From CAZKNF01 sp964554105 (GTDB taxonomy: Bacteria > Bacteroidota > Rhodothermia > Rhodothermales > VXPQ01), in the NCBI GenBank assembly GCA_964554105.1, contig CAZKNF010000008.1, positions 1 through 64,000 on the forward strand: DNA of 64,000 nucleotides, written 5' to 3'. Every line of letters begins with the position of its first letter. Position 1 is the first letter of the stretch. Below the pieces are notes generated by a model, which worked only from the letters and a program-made list of their open reading frames with translations, searched no databases and was not told the origin of the DNA. Positions 6,844 to 16,247 of this stretch are shown piece after piece. The position numbers were made by a program, and so were the translations under genes.

Positions 6844-9800
6844 TTAGTTCGCGATGCTCACCCGAATATTGAATCCGCCGTTCATGGTCGTCGAGGATGG
6901 CTGACGGCTGTCTTCGCTCTGGAAATTTTCGTAGCGCATCGTGAAATCTGCGCTCACGCGATTCGAGAACTCGTAAGAGATCCGTGGGACGGCGGTCAAG
7001 CGCGTCGAAGCGGTGACGACCGAGACATTGTCACCTCTGAGCACATCAGAGAGCACAAAATCCGGACTCGTAATCGCATCGACGAGTCCTCGGCGGATCG
7101 AAAAGCGCTTGTCGGCGAGCGTCGAACGGGTGACCGTCAGACTTACACTGATGCGATTGTTCAGTCTCTTGCCGAGGAACGGCAGCGTCATGCCCTGCTT
7201 CTGATAGCTCGTCGTAAATGTGATCTCGCTGGTTTCGTTCTGCGAGACTTCATAGTTCGACGTGCCAAGTGAGTACGCGGTGCTCTTGTTCCATGCGACG
7301 TTCGTCTGAAGCCGGCCTCGAAACGAGAGGTCGAGCCCGATCACGGGCTGATAGCGCTCATTGATGCGCACCCCCCCGACCTCGTCTGTAGGTAGCCTGA
7401 AGTTGATGCGATGGCCGGCCAAATCGAAGTCGCGCAGGTTATTTCCGGAGAGCGGGTTCTGTCGAAAATCCGTCGTGTAGTCGGAGCTGTATCCATGCCT
7501 GAGACTGGCATTTTGAACCAGAGACCGGATGAGCGGCCAACTTCCGATCCCGGAATAGGTGACCTGCCAGTTCGGCATCGGAACGGGCAGAAAGCCCTGC
7601 CCGCCGATCGTGCCGAGGCCGGATAGAAAGGATTCTCTGAAATCTTCAACAATCGAACGGTTCGTGAGAACGACACGACCGTCGTTGTTCTCGTCGCCGA
7701 ACTCCGAGCCGTCGCCCGGCGCCCGAGTTGCGTCGGCATAGTATGTCTCGAGCTGGCGCTCGAAAAGATCCAGGTAATCCGCGTTGAAAGCCCAGACCGA
7801 AGCGCGATTCGATCCATTCGACGTGGATGTGGTCTCGATGCGGCCATTCTGATTCAATCGGTACGAATAATTGGATCCGCTATTCCAATCCGCAGTCCAC
7901 GTGAGATTGATCTGAAGATTGCGTGTTGGATTCAGCGACGTGCGGCCCTGCAGCCGGTTGGTGTTCTGTCGAACGTCGGTCACTTGAAGGGAAGGATCGA
8001 TGATGCGCTGATCTAACCCTATGTGCCGATCGAATCCCAGGCGATACCCGATCGTCGGACCTTCACCTCGTATAGCGTCCAGGAGTCCGTAGGCTGTTTC
8101 CACGAATGCGACATCCCCCTGGCCAGTATAATGTGGGCGACCCACATTGCTTGAGCTCGAGGACCGATTCCCGGAATACGTGACCGTAAGATCTCCGATG
8201 CCGGTGACGGCTAGCAGCGTCTTCCGGAGCAGAGATACCGGACTCGGCAACGGCAGCCGAAAGCCGCCCCCGTCGTCATCGCTTTCTATGGCGTCCTCGG
8301 TGCCCGCGTTGTCGGTGATAGCGTCGTCGGTGGCAGCGTCATCCGCTGCCGTCGTGTCCGCAGGCACCGGCTCACCCTGTTCTGCCGCCTGCTCTTCTTC
8401 TAACGCGCGCCGCTGTTCCCTTTCCTGCTGCCGGCGTCGTCGTTCTTGCTCCTCTTCGCGGCGGCGAGCTTCTTTTTCCTGCGCCGCCCGCTCTTCCGCA
8501 TCTTCGAGGGATCGATAAAAGGGAAGTTTACGGAAAAGCTCCTGCGGCCTCAGGGTCGCACCGCCTCTCACCTCGACGCTGTTGTTGACGTTTGCGCCGT
8601 GATTCCGACCGACGGCACCGTTCTGCCATCCAAACTGCGTACCGTACACGACATCCTGGAGGCTGATCCAGTTTAGTGCATCGTAGCTCGACAGATTAGG
8701 GCTGAAGCTTCCTGTGAGGCGCGAGTTGTGGCGCTCCGTTCGCAGTCCCTGATCACCGGAGAAGATCCGATTGACCACCTTGTCAGTCGGGACGACGTTT
8801 AGTCGGTGCACTTCGAACGCGGATATACCGAACAGCGAGTCGGCCACGAGATTCTGATCGATGGCTTGCTGCCTGGTCACATTCTGGTACTCGGTGTCGG
8901 TGAGGTCGTCATTGCGTACGACCACACTGAAGAGCGTGTCAACACCCAATGCATTGAGGCTCTGATTCGTGTTGGCGTCGTACGATAGGTTCAGGAATTG
9001 GAATGGATTGTACTGCATCGCAAAATTGCGTCGATGCGAAAGTGCGTGCTGCTGTCTGAGCGGAAATTCCGCCAGTGCCGGCAGCTCGGACTCGATCTGC
9101 CCTTCGATGGTGCGAGGCCGGTCCTGCGATTCGGAAAAATTGCGAGCAGCCGTTGCCGAGGTTGTGATCGACTGAGGAACGTAGTTAAACTGGAGATCAC
9201 CGAGGGTGCCGATCACGGGAATAAAGTCGAGAAACCAGAAGGGCTTTATAGTCCGCGGCTGACGGATATTCAGGCGGTAATTGAGCGTCGTGGACCATCG
9301 CCAGTTATCATTCATCTGCTGCGACGGATTACTCGCCGCGCTGTTCGACATCGAATAGTTGAAGGATAGGCCGTCGATCGTATTCCGCAGCAGTCTCGAG
9401 TCCGACCCCGATTTCTGGAGCCGGGTGTTGAACGACTGCGATCGAGACGCCGTCTGTGCCGATTCGACGGCCTCCTGCTTTTTCGTAGATCGTTCCGCCT
9501 CCGTCAGCGTCTCGTCTTCGTCGATCAGAGCGACTAGCTCCTCGAGTCGGATATCACCTCGGTTGGGTGAAAAACGCGGTGTCGACGTGTTCGATTGAAC
9601 CTGAACCGACACAGGAATCGTCCAGCCGTACCGCTCCGGGATGAATTTGTCCAGGCTGAGGTCGGTCGTAATACTCCAGTTGTTCAGATTGTTCTGCTCT
9701 CGTTGGCCGAGCGTGCTCTCCAGTCCACCGAAGCCGTCACTCTGCGCCTGGAAGCTGGCCCTGATCTGGCCGAGGTCGGCCAGCCGTATATCGGCATTCG

Positions 9801-12800
9801 CCATCGCCGCCCAGCCGTTCGTCTCGTCATAACCACTTACGCGCATCTCGTTTACCCAGACGGTGACGTCGTCCAGGATGTCCTCTGCCCGTTCGTTGGA
9901 CATGCCGCCGATGGTGGAATCGGCGGCGTTACGGACACCGATTACGACGGTATTGACGCGTCCGAGGGACGGCGAACCCTTGATGCCGAGCCGAGTGCCG
10001 GGAGGCGCGAAATCTTCGATCGACGGGCTCAAGCGGACCTCGTTGTGATCGGTCCAGTAGATCGAATCGGTTGGGAACGCTCTTTCGTCGCGAGAAACCT
10101 TGAGCTGGTTCAGCGCACCGAGCTCCAGATTCACCGAATTAAGGTCGATGACCTCACCGTTCACCGTCTGATTTGTTTGCCATAGCCGGTCGGCCTCTCC
10201 GGAGGTGACTGGGGACGGCGTCAGAGGCATCTCGTACTCGTAGTAGTCGTTCCGCTCATTTGAACCGAGGCGGATGAAGAGCTTCACTTTGTCGCGTGTC
10301 TCGATCTCCTGCATATCGGCCGTTTGACCGTGCATGTGCGAAAACATGCGGAGGTTGGCGTATTTCAAGAGATCGAGTCCCTGGCTGTACGTCTTGAAGA
10401 TGGCCCTCTGCTTGCCTGGCATGAGATCTTCGACGCGCAGCGCCATCGACTGCTCGCGAGCTCTCTGCGTCCTGCCGTTGGCCAGCCGGTTCTGGCTGAC
10501 AATCGTCCCGATGGGTGTGATGTACGTGCCGCTGTTCTCTTCGCTGTTGACGCTGGACACGGAAAGCCGTGTGCCGTTCATCAATGTGTCACTGGGCAGC
10601 TCTCGCTCCAGCGTAACGGCATCCGATTTCTGCCACTGGGCACCCACGAGCTCGAGTGATGCAAACCGAAGAGTAATGGGATCCTGATTGCCGGTGGTCC
10701 ACATCCTGATGGATTCGATAAGGTTGAAGTCCTGGATGTCCCCGACCTGTCTCGTGAAATCCTGTACCGGAATTCGCACCTGATACCAACCCGTAGTATT
10801 GCCATTCTCATCGGCGATCTGAGTGACAATGTAGTCATCGACCTTCTGCGGCTCGGCAAGCGTATCGAGAACTGCCCTCGATAGAGGGACTTCGTACTGG
10901 AAATAGCTGTTGTCCGTATCGGCGCTGTTGTTGAGATTTAGATCCTCAGTGTCCGGCGTTCCGGAGTTTCCGCGCTTTCCATGTATTCCCGGAGCAAGCG
11001 TGTTCTGTGCTTCGAACGAGTTGACCTCCAGACCCGAAAAGAAGTGGGTAAAGCGCTCTTGCACCGACGCGCCATTCGGGTAGACATCTCTGTCGCTGTA
11101 ATAGTCGCTGAGATAATAGTAGTAGTCATCCCCGGACGGATCTCGCCGCGCCTTTTCCCTCTCAGCGGCGTATCGAGGATCTTGATCGCTGGGATCCAAC
11201 GCGTTCAGAAAATGGCGGAACAGGTTGTGTTCCACCATGAGCGGTTCGTACCGGGTGGTATCGTAGGATGCCAGGCCGTCGAGCCCGAGGTCCTCGGTCC
11301 GCCTCAGGTCGTCGTCGACATCAACTGCTCCCGTCGTCACACCACGTGATAGGCGGCTCCAGGAATCGACATCACTCGGACTTACGCTTGTCAATGAGAG
11401 ACCGTCCTCCGTATTCAGCCTGCCGTTCGGGATTACGTCCTCGGAGATCGATCCGATGTCTACGTAGAGCTTCGCCGATTCACCTGCGTCCCGCTGCTCA
11501 TTCTCGGGAAATGGCCGAAAGACGAATTCGATAAACTCGATATTCTTGTCTCCGAAGTCGGTGTAGCCTTCCGGAATCCGCTGTGTCACCCCGCCCCAGG
11601 TGTCCTCCGGATGATCTAAGAAGTCTCGCAGTTCAGTCGTGTAGTTGTAGGGACCGCGTTGGGAGGGATGGTAATAAAAGTCCAACGTCTGGATGTGGGG
11701 ATCTACTTCGCCGGTTATATCACGGTTGGGAAACACGTCCGTTATGCGAACCCGTTCGATCGCGGCCTCATCGTATACGTGAGCGGACGATAGCTTGCTC
11801 ATTTCCGCGAGCACGTTCTGATTGATAACATACCAGCCGAGTGTTCCGCGCCAGTTCGTGCGCAGCGAATCGCCTTCACTTGAGGATACGGGGTCGAATT
11901 CACGGCCGATGGAATCGGGCGGTGCGGCAATCCGCCACGCTCCGGGCTGCTTCAGCGAATACGTATTTTCGAAACCCTCGAAATCGTCGAGATAGGAAAT
12001 TCCTCGAAGTTCATCGGATTTAAAGTCACGACCGTTGTTTTCGAGATCCCGCCGCGAGCGTTCGAATGCTATCGTTTCACTGGCTCCGGGTCGGAGCTGC
12101 GCGAACTCTCCGGTGATCTGAATGGAACTGGGCGCCCTCGTCTGAATGAACGGCAGCGCGTCAACGGCCCTCGTGAGCCAGCTCGGCTGTAGATCCACCG
12201 CGCCGTCGACACCCCAGATGGTATTCGAAATCGGTTCTTCACCGATTCGAAATTTGTCGATGGGGGATTTCTGATTCAGATTGAATATCGTCCCACCCAT
12301 TGCCAGCTTCGGTCCGAACACGTAGTCGGCACGGGCGCCTAGCAAGGTCTTCTTCTGCAGATTAAAAAAGGAATTCTGCTCGTACGAAATCTCGATGTCC
12401 CTACCGGAGCTGAGATATGCAGGATTCGTGATCGTAACCGTGCCACCGGTGTAGTCGACGACGTAATCCTGACCCTCGCTCAGGCGGCTTCCACCGGAGG
12501 TCACTCGAACCGACCCTTCGATCACCCCGGCAAAAGCTTTTAGATCGTAGTAATCCTGAACTGCCCCTCGGTATCCCCCCGCGATGCGGTAGACATCGAA
12601 CTGCGTTTCTCGTTCGGCCTGTGTCTGCTTCTGCGTATAGAGACTATTAAAAACGTACGTTTCTTTGCGCCGCTGCTTCTCGGACTCGACGATTTCGAGG
12701 GCGTCGATGATGCTTTCGATGCGCTCGCCAAACGGCTGGAGATACGGGAAGATGAGCTTTCCGGTCGACGGCTCAATCGTGTATCCCTGGAGATAATCGA

Positions 12801-14880
12801 ACCGGTCGTCGGGTCCGACGGCGCCGTCTACATTCAGACGGTCGAGGCCAAGAACGTTCAATAATGTACGCTGGCCGGCAATCTCGGGAACGGTCTTAGA
12901 TGCCGGACTGCCCGAGGGATGGTATTCGATCTGAAGTTCAAAATCTGTCGGATCAAACCCTCTGCCGGGAATGCGATAGATGTTGCGAAGCTCGAGGTAC
13001 CAGGCCGCAGGATTCTGATCGCCGCTGGGCTGGCGAAGTTGTACCGGTTTGAGCAGCTTGAGCGCAAGGCGATCCTCCGTCTGTCCTCCCGTCGAACCAC
13101 CGGTCTCGGTCGAAAAATCGCCAACCCGGTATTCCTGACCATTCGCAGAAAAGGTGTACGAGACGGCGAGAGCTTCGCTCTCGTTGACGCTCTGCTCGAG
13201 TGAGATGTACCCGAGATACTCGTCAAGGGTATAGTCGCGGCCGCGAACCAGCTTCTTGAACCTTCCGCGCTGGAAGTCATCGCCGCCCAAACCTACGCTC
13301 TCGAGATAGTCGTCCGGAGTTGTCTGGCCGTTTCGGAGCTGCTGTTCGAGAATGACCTCGTCGTACCGGTCGATATTCGCGCTCGGAAGGGCTTGCGGAC
13401 CGTCGTCCGTATACTGGTTGGCGAGCTCGACCAATTCCGGCGGCTCACCGAGATCTACCAGCGCTACGACCTGGCGCGCGTTCTCTTCCTCGGAGCTGAT
13501 CGGCTCGAGCTTCCAGACCTCGATCTCAGTAATTCGATCGAAGCCGTTTGCGAGCAGCACGTTCGGCGGCTGCGAAAAGGCATCCTCCCATCGATTCCGA
13601 AAATAATATCCGAGAAAGTAGTGCGTCTTCTCGTCGTACTCGGTCGGCTTCAGGTCGAACTCGGTCGTTTCAGATCCACCCGAAATATCGAGCGTATTTG
13701 ACTGGCCCTCCTGCTGGCTCGCGACCGTGGTAAGCCGCAATCCGCCCATCTGCAGCTCGCTCTTAATTCCGAAAAGGCTCTGTCCTCCCCGGATCAGCCG
13801 GGAGGGCGTCGTGAGGTGAACGTTCCCCGCCTCGATGCTCTGGATGATCTCATCCTCGTACCCTTGATACTGAAGCCGAAGCTGATTCTGGAAATCGAAC
13901 TCGTTGTTCGTGTCCCAATTGACGTCGATCTGGAGTTTGTCACCGATGGAGCCGGTAATGCCGAGCTCGAGATCCTGCTTGAAGTCGGGATCGAGCTGCG
14001 CCGCGCTGCCCGTGACACTTACTTGCTGATCGCTTTTTCGATAATCAAAACCTGCTCGGATATCCGCCCGGCCATTGACGCGAAGGTCAACCTCCGGCCG
14101 CCCAAAAATGGTCGTAAACGCGCTCTGCTCGCCACCGGGAACGACGACATTGAAGCCGAGGCCGCCGCGTCGATCCCTAGCGCGCTGTCTTCTCAGGCTC
14201 TCGATGGCGTTGTGCCATCCTGCGTCGAGATCGGCGGTCAATCGTTCCTGACGGTATCGTTCGAAGTCGAGAGTGACCGGATACCGAACCATCGACTCAC
14301 CGACGGACTCCCGGATCCTGAACTTTCGTTCGGTCGAATCGAGCTCGACGTCGTGCCTCCAATACGTCCCGAGTCCCGGATAGAAAGGTCGTTTTTTCCG
14401 CTGAATCGCCGACGCGGCACGGCTGTCCTGACGGCGTGACGGTAAATAAAAGTCCGCCCTCGGCGTCTCGAGTGTATCCGTCGTATCGACGTCGAGCGTG
14501 TCTGCAAGCGTCAGCGAAGACTCGAGAAGCGAATCGATAAGAGCCGAATCCGTCGGCGCGAGGGACGTATCGACCGGTGCGAGCGATGGTTCGTTCGGTG
14601 TTAGCGACCTATCGCTCGTATCCGGCGAAATGCCGATCGGGGCCGCAGATGAATCTATCGCCGAGCTGCCGAGAGCGTCGACGCTGTCCGTGTCGGCTGA
14701 GACGTACAGACGTGACGATACGGTGGATCGGTCCGGCACACGAGCGGCCGCGGTGATGCTGAAAAGCACGATCGCCGCAGCCACCGCCCCCCCGACGAGG
14801 CCGGAAAGGACGTGCACTGGATGCCGATGCGGCCGCGACGTACGGGCGCAAACTCCTATGGCTGTGGACTCGGGAAGCAC
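6844..14880 (-). CDS. sprA: Giant cell-surface protein SprA (type IX secretion / gliding translocon)
   Basis: At 2678 residues this is the largest gene here. In Flavobacterium SprA forms the large outer-membrane channel of the type IX secretion system and is needed for gliding. It starts with GTG at 14880 and has an N-terminal membrane-targeting segment near residues 25-47, then a Ser/Thr/Asp-rich low-complexity region to about residue 130. SprA hallmarks follow: GGLGFNVVVPGGEQSAF near residue 240, then NNEFDFQNQLRLQYQG, the DEIIQSIEAGNV block and SLFGIKSELQMG, and many beta-strand-rich segments to the end. An Arg/Glu-rich, coiled-coil-like stretch at about residues 2125-2160 and an acidic stretch to about 2200 interrupt the barrel region. 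It is somewhat longer than usual (~2400). No other T9SS gene is in the window. Confidence 0.93.
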   Translation of the reverse strand: MLPESTAIGVCARTSRPHRHPVHVLSGLVGGAVAAAIVLFSITAAARVPDRSTVSSRLYVSADTDSVDALGSSAIDSSAAPIGISPDTSDRSLTPNEPSLAPVDTSLAPTDSALIDSLLESSLTLADTLDVDTTDTLETPRADFYLPSRRQDSRAASAIQRKKRPFYPGLGTYWRHDVELDSTERKFRIRESVGESMVRYPVTLDFERYRQERLTADLDAGWHNAIESLRRQRARDRRGGLGFNVVVPGGEQSAFTTIFGRPEVDLRVNGRADIRAGFDYRKSDQQVSVTGSAAQLDPDFKQDLELGITGSIGDKLQIDVNWDTNNEFDFQNQLRLQYQGYEDEIIQSIEAGNVHLTTPSRLIRGGQSLFGIKSELQMGGLRLTTVASQQEGQSNTLDISGGSETTEFDLKPTEYDEKTHYFLGYYFRNRWEDAFSQPPNVLLANGFDRITEIEVWKLEPISSEEENARQVVALVDLGEPPELVELANQYTDDGPQALPSANIDRYDEVILEQQLRNGQTTPDDYLESVGLGGDDFQRGRFKKLVRGRDYTLDEYLGYISLEQSVNESEALAVSYTFSANGQEYRVGDFSTETGGSTGGQTEDRLALKLLKPVQLRQPSGDQNPAAWYLELRNIYRIPGRGFDPTDFELQIEYHPSGSPASKTVPEIAGQRTLLNVLGLDRLNVDGAVGPDDRFDYLQGYTIEPSTGKLIFPYLQPFGERIESIIDALEIVESEKQRRKETYVFNSLYTQKQTQAERETQFDVYRIAGGYRGAVQDYYDLKAFAGVIEGSVRVTSGGSRLSEGQDYVVDYTGGTVTITNPAYLSSGRDIEISYEQNSFFNLQKKTLLGARADYVFGPKLAMGGTIFNLNQKSPIDKFRIGEEPISNTIWGVDGAVDLQPSWLTRAVDALPFIQTRAPSSIQITGEFAQLRPGASETIAFERSRRDLENNGRDFKSDELRGISYLDDFEGFENTYSLKQPGAWRIAAPPDSIGREFDPVSSSEGDSLRTNWRGTLGWYVINQNVLAEMSKLSSAHVYDEAAIERVRITDVFPNRDITGEVDPHIQTLDFYYHPSQRGPYNYTTELRDFLDHPEDTWGGVTQRIPEGYTDFGDKNIEFIEFVFRPFPENEQRDAGESAKLYVDIGSISEDVIPNGRLNTEDGLSLTSVSPSDVDSWSRLSRGVTTGAVDVDDDLRRTEDLGLDGLASYDTTRYEPLMVEHNLFRHFLNALDPSDQDPRYAAEREKARRDPSGDDYYYYLSDYYSDRDVYPNGASVQERFTHFFSGLEVNSFEAQNTLAPGIHGKRGNSGTPDTEDLNLNNSADTDNSYFQYEVPLSRAVLDTLAEPQKVDDYIVTQIADENGNTTGWYQVRIPVQDFTRQVGDIQDFNLIESIRMWTTGNQDPITLRFASLELVGAQWQKSDAVTLERELPSDTLMNGTRLSVSSVNSEENSGTYITPIGTIVSQNRLANGRTQRAREQSMALRVEDLMPGKQRAIFKTYSQGLDLLKYANLRMFSHMHGQTADMQEIETRDKVKLFIRLGSNERNDYYEYEMPLTPSPVTSGEADRLWQTNQTVNGEVIDLNSVNLELGALNQLKVSRDERAFPTDSIYWTDHNEVRLSPSIEDFAPPGTRLGIKGSPSLGRVNTVVIGVRNAADSTIGGMSNERAEDILDDVTVWVNEMRVSGYDETNGWAAMANADIRLADLGQIRASFQAQSDGFGGLESTLGQREQNNLNNWSITTDLSLDKFIPERYGWTIPVSVQVQSNTSTPRFSPNRGDIRLEELVALIDEDETLTEAERSTKKQEAVESAQTASRSQSFNTRLQKSGSDSRLLRNTIDGLSFNYSMSNSAASNPSQQMNDNWRWSTTLNYRLNIRQPRTIKPFWFLDFIPVIGTLGDLQFNYVPQSITTSATAARNFSESQDRPRTIEGQIESELPALAEFPLRQQHALSHRRNFAMQYNPFQFLNLSYDANTNQSLNALGVDTLFSVVVRNDDLTDTEYQNVTRQQAIDQNLVADSLFGISAFEVHRLNVVPTDKVVNRIFSGDQGLRTERHNSRLTGSFSPNLSSYDALNWISLQDVVYGTQFGWQNGAVGRNHGANVNNSVEVRGGATLRPQELFRKLPFYRSLEDAEERAAQEKEARRREEEQERRRRQQEREQRRALEEEQAAEQGEPVPADTTAADDAATDDAITDNAGTEDAIESDDDGGGFRLPLPSPVSLLRKTLLAVTGIGDLTVTYSGNRSSSSSNVGRPHYTGQGDVAFVETAYGLLDAIRGEGPTIGYRLGFDRHIGLDQRIIDPSLQVTDVRQNTNRLQGRTSLNPTRNLQINLTWTADWNSGSNYSYRLNQNGRIETTSTSNGSNRASVWAFNADYLDLFERQLETYYADATRAPGDGSEFGDENNDGRVVLTNRSIVEDFRESFLSGLGTIGGQGFLPVPMPNWQVTYSGIGSWPLIRSLVQNASLRHGYSSDYTTDFRQNPLSGNNLRDFDLAGHRINFRLPTDEVGGVRINERYQPVIGLDLSFRGRLQTNVAWNKSTAYSLGTSNYEVSQNETSEITFTTSYQKQGMTLPFLGKRLNNRISVSLTVTRSTLADKRFSIRRGLVDAITSPDFVLSDVLRGDNVSVVTASTRLTAVPRISYEFSNRVSADFTMRYENFQSEDSRQPSSTTMNGGFNIRVSIAN

Positions 14881-14915
14881 GTAATCCGTTCTGACGTCGA
14901 CTAGTTAGCGTTCGA

Positions 14916-14964
14916 CATGGAAGGCGCAGTCCGGTGGTCCATTCCGGATCGAACGTCTTCCATG
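14916..14964 (-). promoter_or_regulatory. Nested inverted repeat in the sprA leader
   Basis: CATGGAAG (14916-14923) pairs with CTTCCATG (14957-14964), and inside it TCCGG (14930-14934) pairs with CCGGA (14944-14948). The element ends 36 nt upstream of the sprA GTG, so in a sprA transcript it would fold just before the ribosome-binding region. Role unknown; no T run follows, so it is not a terminator. Confidence 0.45.
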
Positions 14965-15266
14965 GGGTACGAGAAAGCAGTAACAAGAAGTGCTTATGCG
15001 TGATCTCTCGTTTGATGTCAGAACAGGACGTGCGACGTTTTCTACACCGACGGACCGTAAGCGATGAGGTCGACGATGGAAGCGTTCGTCATACCGGCTT
15101 TAGTTTCAGCGCTCGCGCACCAGCGGTCGAAAGTACTACCTTTCGAGGACGACATCAAGGTGGAAAACGCGTCGCTTCGAGGGGCTAAGTATGTATGAAT
15201 AAGGACGTTGGCCCCGGTGGGTCGTCCCCCGCTTTGGAGCGCCGTCGTAGTACCGAAAGCGTTTCG

Positions 15267-15295
15267 TTTTGTTCTGAATACAGGGAATTTATACT
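15267..15295 (+). promoter_or_regulatory. Candidate promoter for the SDR gene
   Basis: TTTTGT at 15267-15272 and TATACT at 15290-15295 are 17 nt apart. The -10 box is good, the -35 box weak. The start would be near 15302, giving a leader of about 220 nt. Confidence 0.4.
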
Positions 15296-15523
15296 GGTAC
15301 CGCCGTCCTGCATCCGATAGCGGATTCATCATACACATCTGAATGTGCAAATGACTAGACTACGAGCCGTCCGCTGCAGTCGCGCGTTTGGTCTAATCCT
15401 TGCCATCGTAGCGACCGCCCGCTGTACGAAACGACTCGACGGGATCGAAGTACCGGCGACGAAATGGCACGGGCACAAATGGATTCAGGGAAAAAATCGA
15501 TTCTTTAGAGAGCGACAAGCACT

Positions 15524-16195
15524 ATGGCACCGCTGAACAATAAAGTAGTCGTAATCACCGGAGCAGGGGGACGACTCGGGCGCCGCATCGTGCAGCGATT
15601 TGCCAGTGAGGGCGCTACGATCGTGGCGATTGTGTTGAATGACGAAGAAGCCAGGAGCATCCCGTTTCCCGAGAATGCGGAAGGATGGGCCTTTCCCGTA
15701 GACGTGACGAACGAGCCGCTGGTTCAGGCGTGCTTTAAGCAGATCGGCCAGCAGTTTCCCGAGATCCACGCTCTGATCCACACGGTAGGTGGATGGGAAG
15801 CAAAGCCGTTCCTCGATACCTCCATGGCCGACGTAGAGCGGATGCTGCGTCTGAATTTAAATTCAGCGTTTCTCTGTTTTCGCGAGGCAGCACGTCTGAT
15901 GGCCGGCAGGGACGGGCGTCTCATCGGCATCGCGTCGGCCCAGGGCGCCGACCGAGGTGCAGCCCGTCAGTTCGGATATTCGGCTGCCAAAGCGGGCCTC
16001 GTTCGGCTCGTCGAATCCGTAGCCGCAGAAATGAAGGGCTCCGGCGTTACAGCGCATGCGATCGCTCCGTCGCGCATCCTCTATGATGAGGAGGGCGATG
16101 GCGTGGCCGCGGAAGATATCGTCGATCTATGCCGGCTGCTGGTCACAGGTACGGGAAGCGCACTGAACGGCGCAACAGTGCGGGCATATGGGTGA
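15524..16195 (+). CDS. Short-chain dehydrogenase/reductase
   Basis: The 223-residue protein has the SDR Rossmann fingerprint VVITGAGGRLGRRI near residues 9-22, a VDVTN segment, and the catalytic Ser with YSAAKAG (YxxxK) near residues 147-153. It lacks the basic residue after the second strand typical of NADP-dependent forms, so cofactor preference is unclear. It is shorter than the usual 245-260 residues, with a reduced C-terminal substrate loop (the part after the active site is only about 70 residues). It is alone on its strand and faces a convergent saccharopine-dehydrogenase-like gene; the substrate cannot be guessed from context. Confidence 0.88.
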   Translation: MAPLNNKVVVITGAGGRLGRRIVQRFASEGATIVAIVLNDEEARSIPFPENAEGWAFPVDVTNEPLVQACFKQIGQQFPEIHALIHTVGGWEAKPFLDTSMADVERMLRLNLNSAFLCFREAARLMAGRDGRLIGIASAQGADRGAARQFGYSAAKAGLVRLVESVAAEMKGSGVTAHAIAPSRILYDEEGDGVAAEDIVDLCRLLVTGTGSALNGATVRAYG

Positions 16196-16247
16196 CCTCC
16201 GATAGGGCACGTCATCCTGAGGCACTGCACGCAGTCGCCGTTCCGGG

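Larger units (their letters stand above)
14881..15523. other. 643-bp intergenic region between sprA and the divergent SDR gene
   Basis: No convincing gene. Close to sprA there is a nested inverted repeat (14916-14964, listed separately). On the plus strand TTTTGT (15267-15272), a 17-nt spacer and TATACT (15290-15295) make a moderate promoter for the SDR gene, leaving a leader of about 220 nt. Within that leader a short frame from 15345 has a hydrophobic N-terminus ending in a cysteine but overlaps the SDR start in another frame and looks spurious. Composition is somewhat more AT-rich than the flanking genes. Confidence 0.6.

Noticed and set aside
15042..15350. 102-codon minus-strand frame in the sprA-SDR interval
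   Set aside because: No hydrophobic, domain or codon-bias sign of coding. It lies over a likely promoter region.
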